NCBI RefSeq assembly: GCF_000332095.2
Contig: NZ_KI913949.1
Span: 1,760,511 to 1,824,510 of the forward strand
Length of the DNA stretch: 64,000 bases
Direction: 5' to 3'
Origin: Leptolyngbya sp. PCC 6406
Lineage (GTDB): Bacteria > Cyanobacteriota > Cyanobacteriia > Phormidesmidales > Phormidesmidaceae
Shown piece after piece: positions 45,694 to 54,405 of this stretch. Position 1 is the stretch's first letter. Every line of letters starts with the position of its first letter. Made by a program: the position numbers and the translations under genes. Below the pieces are notes generated by a model, which searched no databases, was not told the origin of the DNA, and was given only the letters and a program-made list of their open reading frames with translations.

Positions 45694-45748
45694 CTGTCCT
45701 AAGGACTCGCAAAGTGGGCAGCGGTAGGATGGGCATGGCCTGGGCTGT

Positions 45749-47446
45749 TCACACCCCGGCCATGAGGGCGTGGAGGAGTTTGGTTTGCTGGTGGGTGGCG
45801 GTGTCGATGGTGGCCTCAAGGCGATCGCAGAGAGCCATGAGTTGATCGATTTTGGCGACGATGCGGTGCTGTTCGGGGAGGGGGGGGAGAGGAAAAACCA
45901 ATTCGTTTATAATCCCTAGATTGATGTTCTTCTGAGCTGTCGAAGGTGCATAATTCTCTAAATCTTCTTTTGCGATGTCGATAAAGAACTTGACAAATCT
46001 AGGAAGAGCCTCATCTAAAGCCAGAAAAACAACTATGCTATCTGGTATGCAGGCTTCCATGCCTAAAAATCCAGTCTCCGCAATGTTAGCTGCAATAGTT
46101 ATACATAGCGTTTGCTTGGGCCATAACCTACTTTGTTTTAAGCCAAACTCGTTGTAGTAGCTATTGCAAGTTTTTATTATATTATCTGTGGTTTTTGCTT
46201 TTGAAACATCTCCCGTTTGCACGAAGGGATAGATCCCATTAAAAAATAGCTGCTTATCATTTCGTGGACGATGCTTTGAACGCCCCCGCTCAAAAGCACC
46301 AACCTCACCTAGTCTTACCCACTTCCAACCTTTGGGGATGTCATAAGGTACTTCTTCAAGATTAATCTCCGGCATGGACTTTTGCTTTTTAATCTTCCCT
46401 TCTTTCACTAATCGCTGCTTTTCGGCTTTGATCGCATTCAGCAATTCACTAGCGGGTGGGTCATTGGGGTCTTGGGGCACCAGCTTGCCCATCACCGCCA
46501 GTTGCAAAATCGCCTTACGTAACTCGGCGACGTTTTCTTTGGTGGTGTAGAGATCGCCAAAGTGGTGGGTGATGAACTGCCATGCTTCGCCAAAGTCAGC
46601 GGTAGCGGTGTCTAGTAGACGATTTATGGCCGCCCTATGAACCATAATTCGCTGCTGGTCGCGCTGGTCACGCAGTTTTTCTAACTCATCACAACGCGCC
46701 ATCAGCTCGTCAATTTTAGCCACAATCCGCCGCTGCTCCGGGAGCGGGGGAAGAGGAACAACTGTATGGATAATCTTTTGCCTTGAGATATTTGGCTGGG
46801 CAGCTCCTGCGCCTTGCGAAATAAAATTCTGCTTGAGTGAAAGTAGCAGATAACTCAGGAAAATATTATCTATTCCTGAATAAGGCTGACATGCACAAAC
46901 GGCTTGGTTTGTTGTCGCTTCAATTTCTAAAATACCAGTATCGCCAATATTGGCACCATACATTGCAATCAAGATAGAGCCTAGCGGGTTTAAATCTAAA
47001 GAACAGTTTTCAAGAGCCTCTTTTGTAATCGTTTCATCTGCCTTAAAGATTCTTCCTTGTTTTACCTCTCCTGATTTTACCCAGGGAATTTCACCGCCGT
47101 AATAAGAGCTGTTTGTACGGCTAGGAGTTGATCCAGATTTCCAAGTTCCAAAGTCATTTAGTCGCACCCATGCCCACGATTGAGGCAATTTATGAGGGAC
47201 TTCTTCATGCTGAACTTTTGGCAATGACTTAGATGAGTTAATCTTCTTTTCCTTCACCAACCGCTGCTTTTCCGCCTCTATCTCCTTCAGCAGTTCGCTA
47301 GCGGGTGGGTCGGTGGGGTCTTGGGGCACCAGCTTGCCCTGCATCGCCAGAGTCAAAATTAGTTCGCGTAGTTTTTTCACCCCCTCTGGGGCAGCAAAAG
47401 CGGTTTCAAAGTGGCGTTCTAGCAGCAGAGCAGTGTCGTCGGGCAT
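45749..47446 (-). CDS. hsdS: Type I restriction-modification specificity subunit
   Basis: A 565-residue DNA-recognition subunit. Two target recognition domains (about 90-240 and 375-530) are each framed by repeated conserved segments: GKLVPQDP(T/N)DPPASEL before each, and PLPPLPEQ(R/H)RIVAKID after each. The two TRDs have different sequences, so a bipartite asymmetric target is expected. It is intact. The ATG is close behind hicA. Confidence 0.94.
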   Translation of the reverse strand: MPDDTALLLERHFETAFAAPEGVKKLRELILTLAMQGKLVPQDPTDPPASELLKEIEAEKQRLVKEKKINSSKSLPKVQHEEVPHKLPQSWAWVRLNDFGTWKSGSTPSRTNSSYYGGEIPWVKSGEVKQGRIFKADETITKEALENCSLDLNPLGSILIAMYGANIGDTGILEIEATTNQAVCACQPYSGIDNIFLSYLLLSLKQNFISQGAGAAQPNISRQKIIHTVVPLPPLPEQRRIVAKIDELMARCDELEKLRDQRDQQRIMVHRAAINRLLDTATADFGEAWQFITHHFGDLYTTKENVAELRKAILQLAVMGKLVPQDPNDPPASELLNAIKAEKQRLVKEGKIKKQKSMPEINLEEVPYDIPKGWKWVRLGEVGAFERGRSKHRPRNDKQLFFNGIYPFVQTGDVSKAKTTDNIIKTCNSYYNEFGLKQSRLWPKQTLCITIAANIAETGFLGMEACIPDSIVVFLALDEALPRFVKFFIDIAKEDLENYAPSTAQKNINLGIINELVFPLPPLPEQHRIVAKIDQLMALCDRLEATIDTATHQQTKLLHALMAGV

Positions 47447-47456
47447 GGGGTCTTAA

Positions 47457-47636
47457 TTATTCTGCATTCAAACTTTTTAGGATCTTCTTGGCAAGCATCT
47501 CCTTAACTTCTGCATGCCTTGGTACAGCTTCAACAACACCGGTTTGAGGGTTGATCCAAAGCGAATGAGAAGCACCTTCTCGTTTTAAATAGCATCCGGC
47601 CTTACGCAACTTCTTTTCTAAGTCCTTTCGTTTCAT
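47457..47636 (-). CDS. hicA: HicA-type toxin (mRNA interferase)
   Basis: A 59-residue protein, short enough to be missed by gene callers: MKRKDLEKKLRKAGC with SHSLWINP and AVPRHAEVKEML. This is the HicA double-stranded-RNA-binding-like fold, with the catalytic His in the GASHSLW segment. Its ATG overlaps the HicB stop by four bases, so the pair is translationally coupled. Confidence 0.88.
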   Translation of the reverse strand: MKRKDLEKKLRKAGCYLKREGASHSLWINPQTGVVEAVPRHAEVKEMLAKKILKSLNAE

Positions 47637-47851
47637 GGAATCGAGATGATTTCCTCAATAGCGTCTTGAGGTAGCCCTCTGCGAATATCGTCTAATCGAT
47701 CTTCCAAAATGAATTGAATCGCGCCTTTGAGGCTTTCCTTGGCTTCTTCAATGGTTTCCCCTTGGCCATTGGCCCCAGGCACTTCAGGACAGATCGCCCA
47801 ATATCCGCCTTCCTCAGCCGCTTCAATAATGGCTGTCAGCTCTGCCTTCAT
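47633..47851 (-). CDS. hicB: HicB-type antitoxin
   Basis: A 72-residue partial-RNase-H-fold protein: EEGGYWAICPEVPGANGQGETIEEA, the HicB core. It lacks the C-terminal DNA-binding domain found in longer HicBs. ATG 47851 is chosen over a start five codons upstream. Encoded between hsdM and hsdS, antitoxin first. Confidence 0.9.
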   Translation of the reverse strand: MKAELTAIIEAAEEGGYWAICPEVPGANGQGETIEEAKESLKGAIQFILEDRLDDIRRGLPQDAIEEIISIP

Positions 47852-47894
47852 ACTTAGTCTCCCCAAAGGTTTAGTACCGCTCGATCATAACTAA

Positions 47895-49367
47895 TCATGG
47901 TTTTAATTCACCCCCCAACGCCTCCATCAGCGCCTGTTTCAGGGCTATTTGGGCCGCTGCCATCTGGCGCACCGTGGCCTCGTACTCGGCCATCAGATCG
48001 GCGGGGTCGCCGTGGTTTACCTCATCTTGGTGGGGGTTTTTGCAGTCGAGGTTGTAGTTGCGGGCCGCAATCTCCTGGGCCGATACCGCCCAGGCATAGT
48101 CATTGACCTGGCGACCCTGGCGAGTGGGGCCACCCCACCAGGCTTTTTCGCAGTCAAACTCACCGATGGTCAACGGCTTCGATCGCGAGTACGACTTATA
48201 ACCCGCTGGGTAGGGGTGCTCAAAAAACCAAATGGCTTCCGTGGGGCCACCTTTTTCAAAAAACAGCAGGTTGGTGTTGATGCTGGTGTAGGGGCTAAAC
48301 ACCCCCTTGGGCAACCGCACAATCGTATGCAGGTTAAAGGCTTCCAGCAGTTCACGCTTCAGGTTCGTTTTCACCCCCTCCCCAAACAAAAAGCCATCGG
48401 GCAGCACCACGGCGGCGCGTCCGGTGTCGTACTTGAGCAGGTGCATAATCAGCGCCATAAACAAGTCGGCGGTTTCGCGGGTCTGGTACTTTTTGGGGAA
48501 GTTGTTCTCAATGCCGTCTTCTTCCATGCCACCAAAAGGCGGGTTAGTGACAATGATATCGACCCGTTCCCTGGGGCCGTAGTCCTTCAAGGGGCGGCTG
48601 AGGGTGTTGTCGTGGCGAATGTTGCTGGGCACATCGATGCCGTGCAGCATCATGTTGGTCATGGCCAGCATGTGGGGCAGGGGCTTTTTTTCCACTCCGT
48701 GCAGGGTGACGTGCAGCGTGTTGTTGTCGTCGGGGGTTTTCACCTGGGGTTTCAAATGTTCGATCGCACAGGTCAAAAAGCCCCCCGTACCGCAGGCCGG
48801 GTCGAGCAGGGCTTCCCCCAGTTGGGGGTCAAGCATATCCACCATGAACTGGGTCACGGCGCGGGGGGTATAGTACTCGCCCGCATTGCCCGCCGCCTGG
48901 AGGTCGGCCAAAATCTTTTCGTAGATGTCGTTAAACAGGTGGCGATCGGACGACGAGTTGAAATCGACATCGGCCTCAATGGTGTTGATCACCTGGCGCA
49001 GCAGGGTGCCCGACTTCATGTAGTTGTAGGCATCCTCAAACACCGAGCCCATCACCTTGCCCCGTGGGGTCACCCCCGCCTTGGTGGCCAACCCCTTCAG
49101 CGTGGGAAACAGGTCGTTGTTGACAAACTCAATCAGTGCTTCCCCGGTCATCCCCTCTGGGTCTTTGGCCCAGCTTGACCACCGCAAGCGGCTGGGCAGC
49201 GGCGAGGCGTAGTTAGGAATGGTCAGCTCCCACTCCTGCTCTTTGTCGTCAAAAATTTTGAGAAAGATCAGCCACACCAACTGGCTAATGCGCTGGGCAT
49301 CACCATCGACACCGACATCCTTGCGCATGATGTCTTGAATGCTTTTGATCAGGGTTCCGATCGCCAT
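47895..49367 (-). CDS. hsdM: Type I restriction-modification methyltransferase subunit
   Basis: A 490-residue N6-adenine methyltransferase. It has the N-terminal HsdM helical domain, AdoMet motif I DPACGTGGFL and catalytic motif IV NPPFGG. With HsdS it methylates the target; with HsdR it forms the nuclease complex. It is full length. Confidence 0.96.
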   Translation of the reverse strand: MAIGTLIKSIQDIMRKDVGVDGDAQRISQLVWLIFLKIFDDKEQEWELTIPNYASPLPSRLRWSSWAKDPEGMTGEALIEFVNNDLFPTLKGLATKAGVTPRGKVMGSVFEDAYNYMKSGTLLRQVINTIEADVDFNSSSDRHLFNDIYEKILADLQAAGNAGEYYTPRAVTQFMVDMLDPQLGEALLDPACGTGGFLTCAIEHLKPQVKTPDDNNTLHVTLHGVEKKPLPHMLAMTNMMLHGIDVPSNIRHDNTLSRPLKDYGPRERVDIIVTNPPFGGMEEDGIENNFPKKYQTRETADLFMALIMHLLKYDTGRAAVVLPDGFLFGEGVKTNLKRELLEAFNLHTIVRLPKGVFSPYTSINTNLLFFEKGGPTEAIWFFEHPYPAGYKSYSRSKPLTIGEFDCEKAWWGGPTRQGRQVNDYAWAVSAQEIAARNYNLDCKNPHQDEVNHGDPADLMAEYEATVRQMAAAQIALKQALMEALGGELKP

Positions 49368-49425
49368 GGGGTTGTCGTTCTCAATCTCAACTGACTACTG
49401 CTGTCATTCCCGCTGAATACTACCG

Positions 49426-49625
49426 TCATTCCCGCGTAGGCGGGAATCCAGGCTAGGCAACCTAACCTCGACCCTGGATTCCCGTTTTCACGGGAATGAC
49501 CGTCTTCCGTCTTTCCCGCTGACTACTACCGTCATTCCCGCGAAGGCGGGAACCCAGTCTAGGCAACCGAACCTCGACCCTGGATTCCCGTTTTCACGGG
49601 AATGACCATCTTCCGTCTTTCCCGC
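49426..49625. repeat. Two copies of a GTCATTCCCGCG...GCGGGAAT repeat
   Basis: Hairpin-rich copies of roughly 90 bp (GTCATTCCCGCG(A/T)AGGCGGGAA, then CCTGGATTCCCGTTTTCACGGGAATGAC) start near 49431 and 49530. A third partial copy lies at 49984-50016, between the GIY-YIG and hsdR genes. They resemble the ATTCCC-N-GGGAAT repeats known from Neisseria and other bacteria. Confidence 0.75.
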
Positions 49626-49661
49626 GCAGAGCCTGCCCCCGCGAAGGCGTGGGGCGGGAAT

Positions 49662-49946
49662 CTACAAGCCCTCATACAAATCCTTCCAGGTTGGATTCTT
49701 TTCCTCAATCAACCGTAGCTTCCATGCCCGGTTCCATTTCTTAATCTGTTTTTCTCGCGTAATGGCCGAAACCATATCCTCATGAACTTCAAAGTAGACC
49801 AAGCGATGGACACTATATTTTTTCGTGAAGCCTTCCACAACGTTATTCTTATGCTCCCAGACTCGCTTCACCAAGTCGCTGGTCACGCCAGTGTACAAAG
49901 TGCCATTTTGTCTGCTGGCCAGGATGTAGACACAGGGCTGTTTCAT
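49662..49946 (-). CDS. GIY-YIG nuclease family protein
   Basis: A 94-residue single-domain protein: CVYILASRQNGTLYTGVTSDLVKRVWEHKN, where VYIL...LYTG is the GIY-YIG pair and the Arg follows, then the TREKQIKKW end. It is of the UPF0213/YhbQ-like stand-alone type. It lies between hsdR and hsdM with repeat DNA on both sides, which suggests it came in separately. Confidence 0.88.
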   Translation of the reverse strand: MKQPCVYILASRQNGTLYTGVTSDLVKRVWEHKNNVVEGFTKKYSVHRLVYFEVHEDMVSAITREKQIKKWNRAWKLRLIEEKNPTWKDLYEGL

Positions 49947-50011
49947 AGTGAATCTGGAAAGTAGATGCTTCCGTCAATCCTCCGTCATTCCCGCGAAGGC
50001 GGGAATCCAGT

Positions 50012-52393
50012 CTAGGCGCTATACAAAGCCTGCTGTAACTCGCGTAGGGCTTGCTGATACTGGCTCAGTCCGCCAAAGGCGCGAATCAGCTCCATCGGGG
50101 TGCCCAACTGGCTAAAGGGCGCGATGCTGAGAATCTGGGGTTCTTCAATCGGTTCCACCCCCTCATCGGCGTATTTCTCCAGCAGGGCATTCAGCACGCG
50201 GCGAGCCTGGTCGCCATATTGGGCAAAGTAGTTACGCTGCTTCACCACCTCGGCCCGCTCGCGCCGGGTCAGGGGGGGCCGATCCCAAGCCACATGGCAA
50301 ATCAGGTCAAAGGGGTCGAGATCGCGGCCAATCTCTTCCGCCAGGGCCTCAAAAAATACGCCCTGGTTAGCCAACTCGTCAATAATCGCCTGCTTCTTGT
50401 CGGCATCGCTCCAGCGGCGCAAAAAGTCGTTGAGCGAGGCAAACTCCTTGGCCAAGGTCTTGCGGGTGTAGTCCTTCAGAGATTCGGTAATCAGCTTGCC
50501 ATCGGCATCAAAATATTGCACCCGTTCCGCCGCCACCTTGACCTCGACATTGGCCACCACATAGCGCCGTACCGGACTCCCATCCTCAGTCTCATTTTCC
50601 CTGGTGGTAAAACTACCGAAGTCATCATCTATGGGGTAAATAAAGTCCCCGTCGGTGAGGTCATCAGTAGAATCCTCCACCGGCTCATCGGGCGGTACCG
50701 GCGAGTCGTCTAAATCTTTGGGCTCATAGATCTGCACCGGGTCGCCGTCAAAGTCGGGGTCGGCAAATAGCTCGGTGGCCTTCTTAAAGTCGATGATGGT
50801 GAAGTAAAACTTGCCGTAGTCTTCGTTGATGCGGGTGCCGCGCCCGATGATCTGCTTAAACTCCGTCATCGACAGAATCCGCTGGTCAATCACGATCAGC
50901 TTGCAGGTTTGGGCATCAACCCCGGTGCTCATCAGTTTGGAGGTGGTAGCAATCACCGGGTAGACACTCTCTGGAAAAATGAAGTTATCTAACTCGGCTT
51001 TGCCTTCGGCATTGTCGCCGGTAATGCGCATGACGTACTTTGAGTTCTGGGCCACTAGGTCGCTGTTTTCGTTGTTGAGCGCTTGGCGCATACGTTCGGC
51101 GTGGTCAATGTTTTCGCAGAAGATGATCGCCTTGTCGAAGCGGTTGGTCTGCTTGAGAAACTCTGTAATCTTTTGGGCCACAAGCTGGGTGCGCCTTTCT
51201 AGCACCAGGTTTTTGTCAAAATCACGTTGGTTGTAGATGCGATCTGCGATCGCATTGCCGTACTTATCCACCATGCCCTTGCTGGGTCGCCAGCCCGACA
51301 AATCCTTATCTAGGTCGATGCGTACCACTTTATAGGGGGCCAAAAAGCCATCCTCTATACCCTGCCTGAGGGAGTAGGTGTAGATCGGCTCACCAAAGTA
51401 GTCGATGTTAGAGACCTCTTTGGTTTCTTTAGGGGTAGCGGTAAGGCCAATCTGGGTGGCCGCTGAAAAGTACTCCAAAATCTCCCGCCAGGCAGAATCT
51501 GCCGCCGCACTGCCCCGGTGGCATTCGTCAATCACGATCAGGTCAAAGAAGCCGGGGCTGAATTGCTTGTAGATATTGCTGGCTTCTTCGGCACCGGTCA
51601 CCGCCTGGTACAGAGAAAGGTAAATTTCGTAGGATTTGTTGGCCTGTCGCTTTTGGATCTTGGTCATGGCCGAGCCAAAAGGCTTGAAGTCGTTGGTCAT
51701 GGTCTGATCGACCAGAATGTTGCGATCAGCCAAAAACAGAATGCGCTGCTTGACCTTAGACCGCCAGAGCCGCCAGATAATTTGAAAAGCGGTGTAGGTT
51801 TTGCCGGTGCCCGTCGCCATTACCAGCAGAATGCGGTTTTGCCCCTGGGCGATCGCTTCAATGGTCTTGTTAATAGCCAGAAGCTGGTAGTAGCGAGGGG
51901 TTTTGTTGCTGCCGTCGCTGTAGTAGTCCTGGGTGACTAAGGTTTGCTGGGCGTCGTTGAGCCCCTGGTGGGTCACCCACCACTGCCATAGGGTCGCTGG
52001 CGAAGGAAATTCATCTAGCCCCAGCTCTCGCTCAATGGTGCCGTCGGTGGTGATTTTGTTATGGAACAAGAAGCCGTCGCCGTTAGAGCTAAACACAAAG
52101 GGCACTTGCAACATCTCGGCGTAGCCCAAGCCCTGCTGCATACCATCCCCCAGAGAATGGCTGTTGTCTTTGGCCTCAATCACCGCAATGGGAATATTGG
52201 GCTTGTAGAACAACACGTAGTCGGCCCGCTTGTGCTGAGCGCGGGTATGCAGCTTGCCGCGCACGATGATGCGCCCCTTGGTGAGGGAAAACTCTTCTCG
52301 AATTTGGGTAGCAATATCCCACCCGGCCCGCTCTAGGGCGGGGGTGATGTACTTGGTGCAGATATCGCGTTCGGAGAGTTGCTTTTTGTCCAT
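50012..52393 (-). CDS. hsdR: Type I restriction enzyme endonuclease/translocase subunit
   Basis: A 793-residue motor and nuclease subunit. The N-terminal nuclease domain contains [17 protein letters not shown] (catalytic acidic/Lys motif). The SF2 helicase has Walker [19 protein letters not shown] and QIIGRGTR, followed by the C-terminal helical region. The start at 52393 ([11 protein letters not shown]) is chosen; the in-frame extension to 52462 is unlikely. It is intact, so the system should cut. Confidence 0.94.
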   Translation of the reverse strand: MDKKQLSERDICTKYITPALERAGWDIATQIREEFSLTKGRIIVRGKLHTRAQHKRADYVLFYKPNIPIAVIEAKDNSHSLGDGMQQGLGYAEMLQVPFVFSSNGDGFLFHNKITTDGTIERELGLDEFPSPATLWQWWVTHQGLNDAQQTLVTQDYYSDGSNKTPRYYQLLAINKTIEAIAQGQNRILLVMATGTGKTYTAFQIIWRLWRSKVKQRILFLADRNILVDQTMTNDFKPFGSAMTKIQKRQANKSYEIYLSLYQAVTGAEEASNIYKQFSPGFFDLIVIDECHRGSAAADSAWREILEYFSAATQIGLTATPKETKEVSNIDYFGEPIYTYSLRQGIEDGFLAPYKVVRIDLDKDLSGWRPSKGMVDKYGNAIADRIYNQRDFDKNLVLERRTQLVAQKITEFLKQTNRFDKAIIFCENIDHAERMRQALNNENSDLVAQNSKYVMRITGDNAEGKAELDNFIFPESVYPVIATTSKLMSTGVDAQTCKLIVIDQRILSMTEFKQIIGRGTRINEDYGKFYFTIIDFKKATELFADPDFDGDPVQIYEPKDLDDSPVPPDEPVEDSTDDLTDGDFIYPIDDDFGSFTTRENETEDGSPVRRYVVANVEVKVAAERVQYFDADGKLITESLKDYTRKTLAKEFASLNDFLRRWSDADKKQAIIDELANQGVFFEALAEEIGRDLDPFDLICHVAWDRPPLTRRERAEVVKQRNYFAQYGDQARRVLNALLEKYADEGVEPIEEPQILSIAPFSQLGTPMELIRAFGGLSQYQQALRELQQALYSA

Positions 52394-52463
52394 GCCTCGC
52401 TGCCTATCCGAACCCTGTCTCTCAGATTGCCGCCAACCCCTTTTCCAGGTGTTGAAAAGCAAA

Positions 52464-52860
52464 CTGACCTTGGAAACAGCTTTACTTTAAAATGTGCCCA
52501 AAACACTCGATCAGGGAGATTACTGACCCCTGGGTTCAATATTTCTTCACGACCCCAGGCAGGAGGGCGCGGGTGCATCCCACGTTTTCCCTCATGTCGA
52601 GGCAGAGCCTCGACACGCAATCTTGAGGCTCTGCCTCTAGGGGCGGGGAATGGCGGCGGAGCCACCAGAGGACGCGCCCAGCCTCCGGCTGGGTGCGAGG
52701 AAAGGGTCTGGCCCAGTTTGCATAAGTAGGTCATGCTGTGGAGCGACTCCAACGGAGGAATGGAGCGAAGCGAAATCGAGGAATTTCGGTCGTTGGCGGA
52801 GTCCGAGATTCTTCCTTTGGTAGGCATGACAGCCTTTAATTATGCCCACCGACTTAAGTT
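52464..52860. repeat. Repeat-filled gap, right flank of restriction locus
   Basis: No gene. It contains GAGGCAGAGCCTCGACA-type palindromes near 52600-52640, the direct-repeat partner of 45613-45693 at 52624-52703, and a GTCATGC...GCATGAC element at 52730-52829. Confidence 0.7.
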
Positions 52861-53994
52861 CTAGGGGGAAGGATGGTAGAACCGTTCCATGGGAGTCACG
52901 GTGAGATCCAGATCCACAGCTTCCCCCAACGTGGACTCAATGGCCTGATGCAGATCGACCACCTCCTCCGGGGTAATTAGGGACGGGGGGGCCGCCAGTT
53001 CCAGTTCCACCGTCAGCCCTTGACGGCGACGATTCACCCCCAAAGTATTGATTTCGACCTGCCCCAAAGTATCCGTTCGTTCTCTAATCAATTCCAGGAG
53101 TCGGCTATGGGTGGCTTCGCGGATGAGCAAATCCCGAAAGGATATCCCCAGGGGCACCACTAAGAGCAATAACACCCCCGCCGAGAGGGTGATACCCTGT
53201 TGCGCCCGCCGTAGGGAACCGTAGCCCTGGCTCAAAAACACTAGGGCTCCACAGAGAATCATGCTGGCCAGATTGGTGACCAGCAGCAGGGTTGCCCCCA
53301 AGGACACCTCCGCTGAGGGCATGGCGAGGCCAATGCTCACCACACTTAAGGGGGGTACTAGAGCCACCGCGATCGCGACCCCTGGTAACGCATCCCCAAT
53401 TCGTCGCCGAGACTTGGCAAAGGCTCCTGCCGCCCCCGCTGCGAGGGCAATACCCAGATCCAAAAGAGTGGGTTCCACCCGTGCACTGATTTCAGGGGTG
53501 AGACGATTGAGTCCCACCGCCAAGGTGATGCCATAGCTGAGCGCCACCGCCATGAGCAGCCCCGTTAACAGGGTGATCAAGGCCCGTTTGAACAGGCGAC
53601 GATTACCCATAGCAATGGCAAAGGCAACCGCAGTGATCGGCCCAATCAGGGGGGCAATAATCATGGCCCCAATAATGGTGGCGCTGCTATTAGCCAACAA
53701 CCCCAGGGTAGAGATCACCGCCGACAATCCCAGCATGATGTAATAGTCAGCCGCCGGTTCTGCCCAGCGCCACAACTCCCGGTTCAAACTGGCCACAGGA
53801 GCCGATTTACTCCGTAGCCACAACCAGTCCCCTTGGTTGCGGTTTTGTAAGTGCCGCAAGCTCACCAGCAGACGTTTCCAGCGGTAACCGAGTCTCATCC
53901 CGTACCCTCCTTGATCAGGGTCTGCTGCCATGGTAGAAGCCTCTGCTGTCGCTGCGGCTAGTGACGGGCGGGCCGTATCGATACCCATCTGCAT
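52861..53994 (-). CDS. DUF389 (TIGR00341) membrane protein
   Basis: A 377-residue plasma-membrane protein. The hydrophobic core (LGLSAVISTLGLL, IIGAMIIAPLIGPITA, and three or four more helices) is characteristic of DUF389. The C-terminal 90 residues are a soluble alpha/beta domain (DTLGQVEINTLGVNRRRQGLTVELEL). Function is unknown; relatives are annotated as hydrophobic domain proteins. Confidence 0.85.
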   Translation of the reverse strand: MQMGIDTARPSLAAATAEASTMAADPDQGGYGMRLGYRWKRLLVSLRHLQNRNQGDWLWLRSKSAPVASLNRELWRWAEPAADYYIMLGLSAVISTLGLLANSSATIIGAMIIAPLIGPITAVAFAIAMGNRRLFKRALITLLTGLLMAVALSYGITLAVGLNRLTPEISARVEPTLLDLGIALAAGAAGAFAKSRRRIGDALPGVAIAVALVPPLSVVSIGLAMPSAEVSLGATLLLVTNLASMILCGALVFLSQGYGSLRRAQQGITLSAGVLLLLVVPLGISFRDLLIREATHSRLLELIRERTDTLGQVEINTLGVNRRRQGLTVELELAAPPSLITPEEVVDLHQAIESTLGEAVDLDLTVTPMERFYHPSP

Positions 53995-54405
53995 GGAGCA
54001 TACATCTGTGTCTCTACAGTCGGCGCATCTCCCGCAAATGGAGCGTACATTTGCATGGATTCGGTTGCATGGATTCAGCGGAAATCGCCATTAGGTGGGG
54101 CCGGAGGTCGAATATCTGAGGCTATCTGAGGCGATTGTGAATAAGTCTTGGCTTGTCAGGAATATGGGGGGATGAGGCGTTAGAGGATTTCATCTCAAAA
54201 ATCATTCCATAGAAAAATCCAATCGGTCGGTTGAGGGGCGGCAAAAGCGAGATACCCCTTTTTTGACTGTCTTCAGTATTTTCCCCCTTGCAGATCATAA
54301 AATCACTACCAATGAGGAAGCAAGGATAATTGCTCTTAGCGGTTTTTGACTGATTGTTTGACTGATTGTGTGTTGTCGTAATTTCTACTTTTCTGGGTGT
54401 GCCCT
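53995..54405. promoter_or_regulatory. Divergent intergenic region before caspase operon
   Basis: No gene. It separates the minus-strand DUF389 gene from the plus-strand caspase operon and should hold both promoters. Near the caspase start the phrase TTTGACTGATTG is repeated in tandem (54346-54368), which could be a regulator binding site. No clear -10/-35 pair was identified. Confidence 0.45.

Noticed and set aside
44747-45736. Repeated 60-150 codon frames on both strands in the tandem array
   Set aside because: They recur with the 247-bp unit, lack ribosome sites and family similarity, and follow the repeat pattern, not coding.
47949-49178. Long open frame antisense to hsdM
   Set aside because: It is a shadow of the GC-rich hsdM codon pattern; the minus-strand protein is an unmistakable methyltransferase.
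49431-49625. GCGGGAAT repeats as a CRISPR array
   Set aside because: Copies are few, unevenly spaced and internally palindromic; the intervening sequence is itself repeated, so there are no unique spacers.
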